Assembly: GCA_000230935.2 (NCBI GenBank)
Contig: AGIQ01000001.1
Location: 434,001-498,000 of the forward strand
Length of the DNA stretch: 64,000 nucleotides
Reading direction: 5' to 3'
From: Mycolicibacterium rhodesiae JS60
GTDB lineage: Bacteria; Actinomycetota; Actinomycetes; Mycobacteriales; Mycobacteriaceae
The notes below the pieces were generated by a model. It was not told the origin of the DNA and did not search any database. It saw only the letters and a list, made by a program, of their open reading frames with translations. Both the position numbers and the translations under genes were made by a program. Shown piece after piece: positions 17,242 through 25,826 of this stretch; the first letter of the stretch is position 1; every line of letters starts with the position of its first letter.

Positions 17242-18443
17242 CGAACGGCGTCGAAGGTCACCGGCAGCGATGTCGGTGACCGGAATGGCTGGCCGTGGAT
17301 GTGCGGGTCGTCGTTGGCGAGCAGCGTGATGTTGGTCAGCCGATCCAGCAGCGACTCGACGGCGACCCTGGTCTCCATGCGCGCCAGGTGCAGACCCATA
17401 CACGTGTGCTCGCCTGCGGCGAACGAGATGTGCGGGGTGTGCGTGCGGAAGATGTCGAAATCCTCGGAGTTCGGCCAGCGGCGCCGATCGCGGTTGGCCG
17501 ACCCGATGCACAGGTCGATCACCGAACCGGCCGGAATTGCAACACCTTCCAGCTCGCTGTCCTCGGTGGCGAACCGCTGCACCGTGGTCAGCGGCGTCTC
17601 GTAACGCAGCCCCTCCTCGATCGCCGGAGCGATCAGATCCCGGTCGGCCTGCACGGCCGCGAACTGATCGGGGTGGGTCAGCAGCAGGTAAAACAGATTG
17701 CCCGACGACCGGTAGGTGGTCTCCAGGCCGGCGGGCAGCAGGAGTCGCAGGAACGAGTAGATGGCCTCGTCGGTGAGCTTCTCGCCGTTGATGTCTGCGG
17801 TCACCAGGTCGCCGATGATGTCCTCGGTGGGTGCCGACCGACGCTTGTCGATCTGCGCCATGAAATATTCCTTGAGCGCCTCGGAGGCCTCGAAAGCCTT
17901 CTTGTAGTCGACAGCATAGCTGATCAGCTGGACCGCGCGGCGCCGGAAGTCGGCCAGGTCCTCCTCGGGCAGGCCGAGCAGGCGGGTGATGACGCGGGTG
18001 GGGAACTCGAAGGTGAACGCCTTCACCAGGTCGGCCTGCCCGTCGGCGATGAACTCGTCGATGAGACCGTTGACGATGGGCCGGACGACCTCGGGTTCCC
18101 AGCGGGACAGCGACTTCGACTTGAACGCGGCCGAAACCAAATTGCGGTGGTCCCAGTGCGTCTTGCCTTCCATCGCCAGCAGCGACGGGCCGATGAACAG
18201 ACCGATGGTGGCGTCATAGATCTTGGAGTTGAACACCTTGCCGTCGCGGAACACCTTGTTGACCGCATCGAAGGAGACAGCGGCGAAAGTGTTGGTCGGC
18301 CGCAGCGACTCGGGCGTCTTGGAATAGTCCATCACAGTGCCGCGGAATACCCCTGGGCCCTCGCGCATCTCGGCAAAGAACGGATAGGGATCACGCAGAT
18401 AGCCGGCGGGCAGTTGCGGCACTTCGGTGTCGGTGTCCATCAT
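17238..18443 (-). CDS. Cytochrome P450
   Basis: This P450 of about 401 residues starts at ATG 18443, overlapping the upstream hydrolase-like gene (ATGATG/TGA); a second ATG is at 18440. The haem loop ISFAAGEHTCMGLHLARME with the Cys ligand is intact and the I-helix region reads LLPAGLETTYRSSG, with the usual Glu-Thr pair. It is probably a soluble class I P450 needing an external ferredoxin, not encoded here. It is the last gene of a translationally coupled minus-strand operon: LLM oxidoreductase, Rieske oxygenase, isochorismatase-like protein, P450. Unlike the P450 at 5502 it is uninterrupted. Confidence 0.92.
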   Translation of the reverse strand: MMDTDTEVPQLPAGYLRDPYPFFAEMREGPGVFRGTVMDYSKTPESLRPTNTFAAVSFDAVNKVFRDGKVFNSKIYDATIGLFIGPSLLAMEGKTHWDHRNLVSAAFKSKSLSRWEPEVVRPIVNGLIDEFIADGQADLVKAFTFEFPTRVITRLLGLPEEDLADFRRRAVQLISYAVDYKKAFEASEALKEYFMAQIDKRRSAPTEDIIGDLVTADINGEKLTDEAIYSFLRLLLPAGLETTYRSSGNLFYLLLTHPDQFAAVQADRDLIAPAIEEGLRYETPLTTVQRFATEDSELEGVAIPAGSVIDLCIGSANRDRRRWPNSEDFDIFRTHTPHISFAAGEHTCMGLHLARMETRVAVESLLDRLTNITLLANDDPHIHGQPFRSPTSLPVTFDAVR

Positions 18444-19048
18444 GCCTCCCAAGACGCGATCAGTTCGTCGGTGGTCGTGACGCTGGTCAGCAGCGCCAGC
18501 GTGTTGTCGATGATCGCCGTGCCGTACTCGGCGGGCACCCCGGCCACCGCGTCGCGCGGCAGCACCACCCGGTAGGCGGCGTTGACGGCATCCATCACCA
18601 GGTTGGGGATCGCCACGTTGAGGGACACCCCGACGGCCACGATCGTGGTCACGCCGAGGTTGCGCAGGATCGGGTCGAGGTCGGTGCCGCCCATCGGACC
18701 GAGTCCGTGCCACCGATGCAGCATGAGATCACCTGGCTCGGGGCCGAATTGAGGAAGCAACGTGGCACCCGGGCTGCCGGGTGCGATGTCCACACCGCTG
18801 GCGCCGATCGCGAACAGCTTGGCGTTGTGGTTGGCGCCAAGCCCGTCGGGGCGGCGCTGCACCAGGCAGTGCACCACCTTCACACCCGCCGCGCGGGCCA
18901 CGGGGAGCAGTCGTTCGATATTGGGCAGCGCCTCGCGTTCGGCTTCACGGGCCAGTGCGGCCAGCCCGGCATTGGGTCCCACGACCGCGCCTTGCAGTTC
19001 CTGGGTGACGATCGCGGTGTGGGCCGGGTCGACGAGACCGGGCTTCAT
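18440..19048 (-). CDS. Isochorismatase-fold protein lacking the catalytic Cys
   Basis: This 202-residue protein of the isochorismatase/cysteine-hydrolase fold starts at ATG 19048, overlapping the Rieske gene stop (ATGA). The fold is recognisable in TAIVTQELQ (first strand), VKVVHCLVQRR, GTDLDPILRNLGV and IVAVGVSLNVAIPNLVMDA. Active hydrolases have Asp in the first motif and Cys in the GVxTNxCV motif; here these read Gln/Glu and Ala (Ala146), so the usual catalytic triad is missing. It may bind rather than hydrolyse a ligand, or act by other chemistry. Coupling on both sides with oxygenase genes implies a role in the same oxidation pathway. Confidence 0.82.
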   Translation of the reverse strand: MKPGLVDPAHTAIVTQELQGAVVGPNAGLAALAREAEREALPNIERLLPVARAAGVKVVHCLVQRRPDGLGANHNAKLFAIGASGVDIAPGSPGATLLPQFGPEPGDLMLHRWHGLGPMGGTDLDPILRNLGVTTIVAVGVSLNVAIPNLVMDAVNAAYRVVLPRDAVAGVPAEYGTAIIDNTLALLTSVTTTDELIASWEA

Positions 19049-20049
19049 ACCGGGGCCACTTCCGTCACGTCGTAGAACTGCAGCGCCCACTTTCGCATCG
19101 CCATATAGGGTTTCGCGTCGATCTTGGCCAGTGCGGGGTGCTCGACGTACTTCTGGTAGCGCCAGATCTCCAGGTCGTCCCACACCGTGCCGAGGTACTG
19201 CTTCTCCACCCGCGCGCGGACGTCGTCGGGCGGAATATCACTGGTGTCGCCGACATTTCGCGGCCACCAGATCGAATAGAACATGTTGGACACCTCGTCG
19301 TCGACGGGTGTGCAGGCGAAGATCAGCCGGTGGCTCGACGAGCCTTCGAACACGCTGATCGCGAAACCGAGCCCGGAGAAGTGGCTGTGGATGCGCAGCG
19401 CCATCTTGTTGGGGTCGTCACTGCGGACATCGGGCCAGCCGGTGAGAAACCGCCATTCTTCGTCGACCGCCTCCCACTGCAGGCACACCGGCGTGACCGT
19501 CGCCTTGTGGACGTAGTGGAAATGCGCACTGTCCGGACCGTTTTCGGCCACGATCTGCGGATGCACCGGCTCGTTCTCGGCGAACCGGGAGAACTCGGGA
19601 TACGGCCGGTAGTAGGCGTCGGGTTCGACGGGGAACTGCGGGAACTTGGTGAAGATGTCGGGCAGATCCCACCGCGGTGGCTCGCCGTCCGGGTGGTGCC
19701 ACATGAAGATGCAGCCGTGCTGTTCGGCCACCGGATAGGAACGCAGGCGCAGTCCCTTGTTGGGCCGGTCGGGCTGGTAGGGGATATAGGTGTTGGCTCC
19801 GTCGGGTCCCCACCGCCAGCCGTGGAACGGGCACTCGACGCAGTTGCCGACCACGGTGCCGCCGTGCCCGATGTGCGCGCCGAGGTGCTTGCAGTGGCCC
19901 TCGAGCAGATGCAGTTCGCCGGAGGAATCGCGGTAGATGACGAGGTCGTCGCCGAAGTAGCGCAGCGGTCGGACGTCGCCGACGTCGTATTCGGCCGACC
20001 AGCCGATCATGAACCAGCCGGTGACCTTCCAGGTGAATGGAACTTTCAC
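19045..20049 (-). CDS. Rieske [2Fe-2S] non-haem iron oxygenase (KshA-like)
   Basis: This 334-residue protein is read from GTG 20049, preceded by a strong AAGGAGG site. The Rieske cluster ligands are Cys53/His55 (CKHLGAH) and Cys73/His76 (CPFHGW) with the standard 17-residue gap. The mononuclear iron site is seen in NGPDSAHFHYVH (Asp173, His176, His181). The architecture matches the oxygenase component of 3-ketosteroid 9-alpha-hydroxylase and related enzymes on hydrophobic rings; the cognate reductase is not in the window. It is coupled by 4-base overlaps to the LLM gene before it and the isochorismatase-like gene after it. Confidence 0.92.
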   Translation of the reverse strand: MKVPFTWKVTGWFMIGWSAEYDVGDVRPLRYFGDDLVIYRDSSGELHLLEGHCKHLGAHIGHGGTVVGNCVECPFHGWRWGPDGANTYIPYQPDRPNKGLRLRSYPVAEQHGCIFMWHHPDGEPPRWDLPDIFTKFPQFPVEPDAYYRPYPEFSRFAENEPVHPQIVAENGPDSAHFHYVHKATVTPVCLQWEAVDEEWRFLTGWPDVRSDDPNKMALRIHSHFSGLGFAISVFEGSSSHRLIFACTPVDDEVSNMFYSIWWPRNVGDTSDIPPDDVRARVEKQYLGTVWDDLEIWRYQKYVEHPALAKIDAKPYMAMRKWALQFYDVTEVAPV

Positions 20050-20993
20050 GTGGATCCTCCTTGGACGGATGAACTGACCAGGTTGCCTGCGATGACGGCC
20101 TCGCCGAACGCGTCGATGTAGTCGACGGCCTCGCGCGGGGTGGGCGCCTGGACGTGGGCGACGGCCCAGTTCGCGCCGTGTGAGGCAAGCTCGCCGAGCA
20201 CGTCTTGGGCCTGCCGCAGCGACGAGTCGTCGTCGAGGTCGATCCACGGATAGATCACCTGGACGTCGACGGACTCCGGATCACGCCCCGCGTCGGCGAG
20301 CGCGCCACGCAACCGCCCGAGCAACGCGCCGAACTGGCCGGCGGTCTCCAGCGCTGCGGTGCCGATCGCCGATGCCATGCCTGCGGGCGCGATCAGGGGC
20401 ATCCAGCCGCTGCCGTACTGGACCACGCGGCGTACCGACGCCGCGGTGTTGCCGCCGATCCAGATCGGCGGGTGCGGGCGTTGCACCGGCGGCTGCAGCC
20501 ACATGGGGCTGATCGCGCTGAAACCCTTTCCGCTGACCGGCTTTTCCGGATCGGTCCAGATCGAAATGAGTGCAGCGAGGGCTTCGTCGAGCAGCTGGGC
20601 GCGGTCGTCGACGTCGACGCCGAGCGCGGCGAATTCCGAGCGCAGGTATCCCGCGCCCACGCCCGCGATCAGCCGGCCCGCCGATAGGATGTCGAGGCTG
20701 CCCAGGGACTTGGCGGACAGGTATGGGTTGCGGAACGGCAGCACATACAGGTTGGTCATCAGCTTGACGTCCGTGCTCACCCCGGCCATGAAGCTGAGTG
20801 CCGCGATCGGGTCCAGGGTGTCGTGGCCGCCGTTACGGCGCCATTTCAGCGACGGCGCCGGATGTTCGGACAGCGCGATCGCGGAGAACCCCGCGGCCTC
20901 GGCGTGCGTGACCACGTCTCGGATCACGTCCGGTTCGAGGAAATCGTCGGGTGCAGTGGGTAGCTCGCTCGGATACTCCAGGGTGTACCGCAT
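20046..20993 (-). CDS. LLM class F420-dependent oxidoreductase
   Basis: This 315-residue luciferase-like monooxygenase-fold protein carries GFSAIALSEHPAPSLKW, the long SVRRVVQYGSGWMPLIAP segment and GGNTAASV, all typical of actinobacterial coenzyme F420-dependent oxidoreductases. The exact reaction (reductase, dehydrogenase or monooxygenase) cannot be assigned. It is the first gene of the minus-strand oxygenase operon; the ATG at 20993 lies 10 bases from the palindromic operator at 21004-21022. The end overlaps the GTG of the Rieske gene (GTGA). Confidence 0.9.
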   Translation of the reverse strand: MRYTLEYPSELPTAPDDFLEPDVIRDVVTHAEAAGFSAIALSEHPAPSLKWRRNGGHDTLDPIAALSFMAGVSTDVKLMTNLYVLPFRNPYLSAKSLGSLDILSAGRLIAGVGAGYLRSEFAALGVDVDDRAQLLDEALAALISIWTDPEKPVSGKGFSAISPMWLQPPVQRPHPPIWIGGNTAASVRRVVQYGSGWMPLIAPAGMASAIGTAALETAGQFGALLGRLRGALADAGRDPESVDVQVIYPWIDLDDDSSLRQAQDVLGELASHGANWAVAHVQAPTPREAVDYIDAFGEAVIAGNLVSSSVQGGST

Positions 20994-21003
20994 CGCCCTC
21001 CAA

Positions 21004-21022
21004 TACTGTAATAGTTACAGTA
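21004..21022. promoter_or_regulatory. Palindromic operator, intact copy 2
   Basis: TACTGTAATAGTTACAGTA has perfect 8-base arms and a 3-base spacer, the best copy of the ACTGTAA-N3-TTACAGT palindrome in the window. It lies between the divergent LLM gene (start 20993) and the flavoprotein monooxygenase gene (start 21057) and must overlap at least one of their promoters. Expected reader: a TetR-family repressor, identity unknown. Confidence 0.8.
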
Positions 21023-21056
21023 GCATCCGCTGTGCGATCAAGAGAAGGGTCCGTGA

Positions 21057-22667
21057 ATGGACAACGCTGATGTGCTGGTCATCGGAGCCGGGTTCTCCGG
21101 TCTCTACATGCTGCACCGGCTGCGGCAGCTCGGCATGCGGGTCCAGGTGCTGGAGAAGGCCGAAAAGGTCGGCGGGACTTGGCTGTTCAATCGGTACCCG
21201 GGTGCCCGCTGCGACATCGAGAGCATCGAGTACTCCTACAGCTTCTCCGACGAGATCCAGCAGGAGTGGGTCTGGACCGAGACCATGCCGGCCCAGCCGG
21301 AGATCGAGGCGTACCTGAACTTCGTCGCCGATCGGCTCGACCTGCGTCGCGATATCCGCTTCAACACCGACGTCACGGCGATGGCGTTCGACGAGGACAG
21401 TGCGACGTGGACGCTGCAGACCGATACCGGCGAGACGTTCGTCGCGCCCTTCGTCGTCGCGGCGTCCGGGATCTTGTCGGTTCCGCTGGAACCCGACATT
21501 CCCGGCATGACGACCTTCGCGGGGGAGTCGCTGTTCACCAGTCGCTGGCCCGACGGCGGGTTCGATCTGTCGGGCAAGCGAGTGGGCGTCGTCGGAACCG
21601 GGTCGACCGGGGTGCAGATGATTCCGGTGATCGCCCGGGATGTGCAGCAGCTCTTCGTCTTCCAACGATCGCCGGCGTTCACCCTGCCCTGGCAGGTGCG
21701 TCCGTTCGCGCCGGGTGAGCTGGACGAGATGAAGGCGAACTACCGCGAGATCCGCGCAGCACAGCGTCAGCACCCGGTCGGTGCGGCCCGGCTCTCGGCG
21801 TTCTCGGTGCTGATCGACATGCTCGTCAGCCCGCCGATCAAGACGGCCACCCGTGAGGAGCGACTGCGCGCGGTCGAGGAGCGCGGAGTGATGGGCGCCC
21901 TCAACTGGGGCGACATCTTCTTCGACATCGAGGCCAACCGGATGGCCACCGCGCTGTACGGCGAGGCGATCGCGCGGATCGTCGATGATCCCGAGACGGC
22001 GGCGGCGCTGGTGCCGAGCCATCCCTTCGGCTGCAAACGCCCCATCATCGACCAGGGGTACTACGAGACCTACAACCGCGACAACGTCACCCTGGTCGAC
22101 TTGCGCAGGGATCCGATCCGGGCCGTCACCCCGGCCGGTATCGACACGTCGGCGCAGCACTACGGACTCGACGTCATCATCTACGCCACCGGGTTCGACG
22201 CCATGACCGGTGCGCTCACCCGCATGGACGTGCTCGGCCGCGGCGGGGCACTGCTGCGCGACGTGTGGGCGACCGAGGGGCCGGTGTCTTACCTCGGGCT
22301 CGCGGTCGCCGGGTTCCCCAACCTGTTCATCGTCCAGGGCCCGGGCAGTCCGTCGGCCGCGACGAACTTCGTCACCGCACTCGAGCAACACATCGAATGG
22401 ATCGGCGACTGCATCGCCCACCTCCGGGCCAACGGATACCGGACCATCGACGCGCTGACCGAGGCGCAGCAGGACTGGATCGAGCACACCACATCCCTTG
22501 TGGCGCCGACGGTCCTGGTGCATCCGAGCTGCAATTCGTGGTACAACGGCGCCAACGTTCCCGGCAAGAAACGGATGTACATGGGTTACACGGCGGGCAT
22601 CCCCGAATACCGTCGGCGCTGCGACGAGATCGCCGGCGGCGGCTACGTCGGCTTCAAGCTGGCGTGA
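21057..22667 (+). CDS. Flavin-binding monooxygenase, Baeyer-Villiger type
   Basis: This 536-residue class B flavoprotein monooxygenase has the FAD site VIGAGFSGLYML (residues 8-19), GGTWLFNRYPGARCD (39-53, typical of Baeyer-Villiger enzymes), the second nucleotide site VVGTGSTGVQ (178-187) and the C-terminal GPGSPSAATNFV. The diagnostic FxGxxxHxxxW fingerprint reads FAGESLFTSRW (154-164): the His is replaced by Phe160. Expected role: NADPH and O2-dependent insertion of oxygen next to a ketone in an alicyclic substrate, although the altered fingerprint could change the activity. The promoter shares the palindrome at 21004; a hydrolase gene follows 4 bases after the stop and could open a lactone or ester product. 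Confidence 0.9.
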   Translation: MDNADVLVIGAGFSGLYMLHRLRQLGMRVQVLEKAEKVGGTWLFNRYPGARCDIESIEYSYSFSDEIQQEWVWTETMPAQPEIEAYLNFVADRLDLRRDIRFNTDVTAMAFDEDSATWTLQTDTGETFVAPFVVAASGILSVPLEPDIPGMTTFAGESLFTSRWPDGGFDLSGKRVGVVGTGSTGVQMIPVIARDVQQLFVFQRSPAFTLPWQVRPFAPGELDEMKANYREIRAAQRQHPVGAARLSAFSVLIDMLVSPPIKTATREERLRAVEERGVMGALNWGDIFFDIEANRMATALYGEAIARIVDDPETAAALVPSHPFGCKRPIIDQGYYETYNRDNVTLVDLRRDPIRAVTPAGIDTSAQHYGLDVIIYATGFDAMTGALTRMDVLGRGGALLRDVWATEGPVSYLGLAVAGFPNLFIVQGPGSPSAATNFVTALEQHIEWIGDCIAHLRANGYRTIDALTEAQQDWIEHTTSLVAPTVLVHPSCNSWYNGANVPGKKRMYMGYTAGIPEYRRRCDEIAGGGYVGFKLA

Positions 22668-22671
22668 GCGG

Positions 22672-23775
22672 ATGCGGTTGAGCGACGCGCACCGGCTGGC
22701 CACCCAGCTCGGCGGTGTGCTGCCGCGGTCGGTGGCCGCGCTGCAGGACCAGGGGTGGAATCCGCTGTCCGGACGTGGCATGCGTCAGGTGGCCGAGGTC
22801 GCGCTCGACGAACTGGTGGTCACCGGGATGACCCTGATGGCGCCGCCGCCGGCGATGGAGCGGCCGGTCGAGGAGTACGCCGCGGTGGCCGCGGAACTGT
22901 CGGCGCTCGGCGTTGCCGGTGTACATCGCGATCCGGACCCATTGCAGGTGAAGCGGATTCGTTCGGTCAATGCCGGCGTGCTCTCCTATGAGCGGATGAG
23001 CTTCGACCACGACCCGCGGCTGGTGCCTGCGCTGGCTGCCGAGCACGACGGGCCGTCGGGTGCGGAGGTGGTGCTGTTCCGCCACCAGGACGGGCCGAGA
23101 CCGTGGCTGGTGTGGGTGCATGGCGCGGGTCAGGGCGGGATGTCGGACATCCTGGTGGCCCGGGTCGGCCGCATTCACCGCAACCTCGGCTTCAACGTGG
23201 CGCTGCCCGTGCAGCCGGGGCACGGTCCACGCCGCGACCGGTGGCCGGCCTATCCCGGGACCGATCCGGTGGCCAACGTCGCCGGGATGGTGCGAGCCGT
23301 GTCGGAGGTGCGGGCGCTGATCGGCTGGATCGAGCCCGACGCGACGGCGATCGCGCTGTCCGGGCTGTCGTTGGGCAGCGCGGTGGCAGCGTTGACCGCG
23401 AGCCTGGACCGGCGGGTGGACGCGGTCGCGCTGTACACGCCGATCCTCGGCCTCAACGGGATGATCGCCCGGCACCTGCACCGGTGGGGCTCGGCAGCCG
23501 ATATCGTCGGTGCGGCAATGGCATCCGACATCGTGTCGGACCTGACCTCGGTCATCGATCCGCTGGCCCTCGAGCCGTTGGCGCCGCCGGAACGGCGGCT
23601 GATCGTGGGTGCCTGGCACGACCAGATGGCGTACCGGCAGTGTGCGCTGGCCATGCACGAGCGATGGGGCGGCGAACTGTACTGGCACGACGGCGCTCAC
23701 GTCGGGCACCTGTTCTCGGGTGCCGTGCAGGCCGAGACCGAACGATTCCTGGGGGCGCTGACTCAGGCGCCGTAG
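22672..23775 (+). CDS. Alpha/beta hydrolase family protein
   Basis: From ATG 22672 the protein has 367 residues. The oxyanion-loop motif HGAGQGGMSD, the nucleophile elbow LSGLSLGSAVA (GxSxG) and a C-terminal His in HDGAHVGHLF fit an alpha/beta hydrolase, with an additional N-terminal region of about 140 residues. Likely an esterase or lactonase. It follows the Baeyer-Villiger-like gene by 4 bases in one transcription unit, so hydrolysis of the lactone or ester product is a reasonable inference. The end overlaps the convergent TetR gene by 13 bases. Confidence 0.85.
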   Translation: MRLSDAHRLATQLGGVLPRSVAALQDQGWNPLSGRGMRQVAEVALDELVVTGMTLMAPPPAMERPVEEYAAVAAELSALGVAGVHRDPDPLQVKRIRSVNAGVLSYERMSFDHDPRLVPALAAEHDGPSGAEVVLFRHQDGPRPWLVWVHGAGQGGMSDILVARVGRIHRNLGFNVALPVQPGHGPRRDRWPAYPGTDPVANVAGMVRAVSEVRALIGWIEPDATAIALSGLSLGSAVAALTASLDRRVDAVALYTPILGLNGMIARHLHRWGSAADIVGAAMASDIVSDLTSVIDPLALEPLAPPERRLIVGAWHDQMAYRQCALAMHERWGGELYWHDGAHVGHLFSGAVQAETERFLGALTQAP

Positions 23776-24371
23776 TCCCGCAGGATCCGTTCGCGGGCGT
23801 GTGCCAGCTCGGCGTCCAGGTCGAAGCCGGCCGGAATTGCGACCCACAGGAACGCGATGCCGAAGAACACCGCGGTGATATCGCTTACCGCGCGATCGAT
23901 ATCGATACCCCTTCGAACGGATCTGTCCCGTTGGCCTTTTCGCAGGCCGTCCGCGACGTCGGCGATCCCGCCTTGCAGTTGCTCCGTCATCCGCTCGCGC
24001 AGCGGTGATGTCGCTTTCATGGCTTCGAAGCTGGAGACGAACATGGCGCGCAGCACGTCGGGGTCATGGGCGTACAGGTCGCGGATGCGGTCGATGTGGG
24101 CGAGTACCTGGTCCATCCCCGTCGCCTGGGGTCTGGGGTGCGGGTTGAGCCTGCCGACATACTCCTGGAGGAAATCCTCCAGGATGGCCTCCTTGCCGCC
24201 AAAGCGGGCATGCACCATCGTGCGGCTGTACCCCGCCCGCCGGCCGATCTCGGCGGCTGTGGTTGCCTCCCAACCCTTCTCGACGATCAGTTCGGCGGCG
24301 GCCGCCATCAGCCGGCGTCGGGAGGTCTCGACCCGTTCGGGTTGCGTCAAGCCACGGGCGGGAGAAGGCAC
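23763..24371 (-). CDS. TetR family transcriptional regulator
   Basis: This 202-residue protein, GTG start, has a typical N-terminal helix-turn-helix: RLMAAAAELIVEKGWEATT, EIGRRAGYSRTMVHARFGGKEA (about residues 20-65), then a divergent ligand-binding domain. It is divergent from the kinase-like gene at 24409 with only 37 bases between the starts, where a weak palindrome is seen (24383-24403), so self-regulation and control of the 24409-26869 operon are likely. It could also be the reader of the ACTGTAA palindrome, as it lies next to one of those operons; nothing in the sequence decides this. Confidence 0.92.
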   Translation of the reverse strand: MPSPARGLTQPERVETSRRRLMAAAAELIVEKGWEATTAAEIGRRAGYSRTMVHARFGGKEAILEDFLQEYVGRLNPHPRPQATGMDQVLAHIDRIRDLYAHDPDVLRAMFVSSFEAMKATSPLRERMTEQLQGGIADVADGLRKGQRDRSVRRGIDIDRAVSDITAVFFGIAFLWVAIPAGFDLDAELAHARERILRDYGA

Positions 24372-24382
24372 CCTTGCATATT

Positions 24383-24403
24383 AAACACCTGACAACTATG
24401 TTT
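24383..24403. promoter_or_regulatory. Possible TetR operator in the 37-base divergent promoter
   Basis: AAACA at 24383-24387 and TGTTT at 24399-24403 are inverted arms around an 11-base spacer, between the starts of the TetR gene (24371, minus) and the kinase-like gene (24409, plus). The intergenic space is so short that any bound protein would affect both genes. Only 5-base arms, so support is weak. Confidence 0.35.
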
Positions 24404-24408
24404 CCAGG

Positions 24409-25455
24409 GTGACCTCAGCCACGGCAGCGGTGCCGTCGGGCATTGACGCAGTCGACCCGGCCTGGCTTACCGACGCCCTGGGCGCGACCGTCACCGGGGT
24501 CGTCGCCGAACAGATCGCCCAGGACAGCGGCTTCTCGTCATTGCTGTATCGCTTGCACCTGACGGGGGAATCCGTTCCCGAGACCATGATCGCCAAGCTG
24601 GCGGCGCAGTCGGAGGCGCGTGGCGCGATGGAACTGCTCGGCGGATACCGGCGCGAGTTGGCGTTCTATCGCGACATCGCTGGGCGGGCACCGATGGACA
24701 CCCCGCACGTCTACGCCGCGCGGATGGCCGACGACTCTGCGGACTTCGTGCTGCTGCTGGAAGACCTGCGGGACTGGGACAACGCCGACCACCTCGCCGG
24801 ATTGTCGATCGAGCGGGCGCGGCTGTGTATCGCTCAGCTGGCGGGGTTGCACGCATGGTCGATTCAGCCATCCAATACCGCAGCGCTGCAGGTATTTCCG
24901 AGCTTCGATATGCTCCCGGTCCGGGATCTCCTGGTGCCCGCGTTCGGGCCGGGCTGGGAGATCTACCGCACGCATTCGCAGCAGCCCGTTCCCGACGCGG
25001 TCACCCGGTTCGCGCAGCGGTTCACCGAGCATGCCGCCACCGCCCTCGACGGACTGACCGAACGATCCATGCTGTTGCACGGTGACATCCGGGCCGACAA
25101 CATGTTCTTCGCCGGCGGCCGGATGAAGGTGGTGGACTACCAGTTCGCCTGCGTGGGCGCGGGCGCGGCCGATATCGCCTACCTGGTCAGCCAGGGGCTG
25201 CCCGCGGAGGTCCGCCGAGGCCGTGATGAGGAGCTACTCCGCGGATACCTGGACAACCTTGGGGACTGCGGATATTCGTTCGATGAAGCGTGGCGGCACT
25301 ACCGCTTGGCGACCGCCTTCCTGATGGTCCTGCCCGTGATCACCCTGATCGGCTGGGATGCGTTGCCGCAACGGTCACGCGACCTGTGCCTGACGCTCAC
25401 CGACCGGGCGGTGGCCGCGATCGCCGACATCGACGCACTGGAGGTGTTCTCATGA
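24409..25455 (+). CDS. Aminoglycoside phosphotransferase-fold kinase family protein
   Basis: This 348-residue protein has the APH-type catalytic loop LHGDIRADNMFF (Asp and Asn of HxDxxxxN) and the metal-binding Asp in MKVVDYQF, in a context typical of the small-molecule kinase-like proteins found in actinobacterial catabolic gene sets. The substrate is unknown; an antibiotic is unlikely given the neighbours. The start is GTG at 24409, almost leaderless relative to the divergent TetR gene. The stop overlaps the next ATG (ATGA), so it is coupled with the NTF2-like and LLM genes. Confidence 0.85.
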   Translation: MTSATAAVPSGIDAVDPAWLTDALGATVTGVVAEQIAQDSGFSSLLYRLHLTGESVPETMIAKLAAQSEARGAMELLGGYRRELAFYRDIAGRAPMDTPHVYAARMADDSADFVLLLEDLRDWDNADHLAGLSIERARLCIAQLAGLHAWSIQPSNTAALQVFPSFDMLPVRDLLVPAFGPGWEIYRTHSQQPVPDAVTRFAQRFTEHAATALDGLTERSMLLHGDIRADNMFFAGGRMKVVDYQFACVGAGAADIAYLVSQGLPAEVRRGRDEELLRGYLDNLGDCGYSFDEAWRHYRLATAFLMVLPVITLIGWDALPQRSRDLCLTLTDRAVAAIADIDALEVFS

Positions 25456-25826
25456 GCCGAACGGCGCGCGAGGTCGTCGAGCAGTACAACCTGGTGGTCT
25501 GGAATACCCGCGATATTGCGCTGGCCGAGGAACTACTGGGCGACAGCGTGATTCGCCATGAAGTCGGCGAAGCTGTGGTGCTCACACACGACGCGGCCGT
25601 CAAGCGTGTCGTCGATCACCTGGAGATGTTCGACGAGATCCGGTTCGACCTCAATCTGGTCGTGTCCGGGGACGACGGCGAACACGTCGCGATCGTCTAC
25701 CAGTCGCCGATGACGCTCAAGGACGGTACCCGGGTGGATGTCGGCAGCATGGAGATCTTCCGCGTGGTCGACGGCAGGATCACCGAGGTCTGGAATTGTG
25801 GCTACAAACAAGGAGTTTGGGCGTGA
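25452..25826 (+). CDS. SnoaL/NTF2-fold protein
   Basis: This 124-residue protein begins at ATG 25452, overlapping the kinase-like stop. The pattern VVEQYNLVVWNTRDIALAEE, HEVGEAVVL, EHVAIVYQSPM and MEIFRVVDGRITEVWN is that of a small SnoaL-like/NTF2 alpha+beta barrel. Members act as isomerases, hydrolases or cyclases on polycyclic or terpenoid substrates, or only bind ligands. Position between a kinase-like and an F420-type enzyme in a coupled operon suggests a substrate-processing role. Its stop overlaps the following GTG. Confidence 0.8.
   Translation: MSRTAREVVEQYNLVVWNTRDIALAEELLGDSVIRHEVGEAVVLTHDAAVKRVVDHLEMFDEIRFDLNLVVSGDDGEHVAIVYQSPMTLKDGTRVDVGSMEIFRVVDGRITEVWNCGYKQGVWA

Noticed and set aside
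21015..22781. Open frame of 588 codons on the minus strand
   Set aside because: Antisense to the Baeyer-Villiger-like gene; His/Arg-rich composition typical of shadow frames.
24409..25455. Aminoglycoside resistance gene
   Set aside because: Only the kinase fold motif is shared; the neighbours are catabolic and this APH-like subgroup is common in such clusters.
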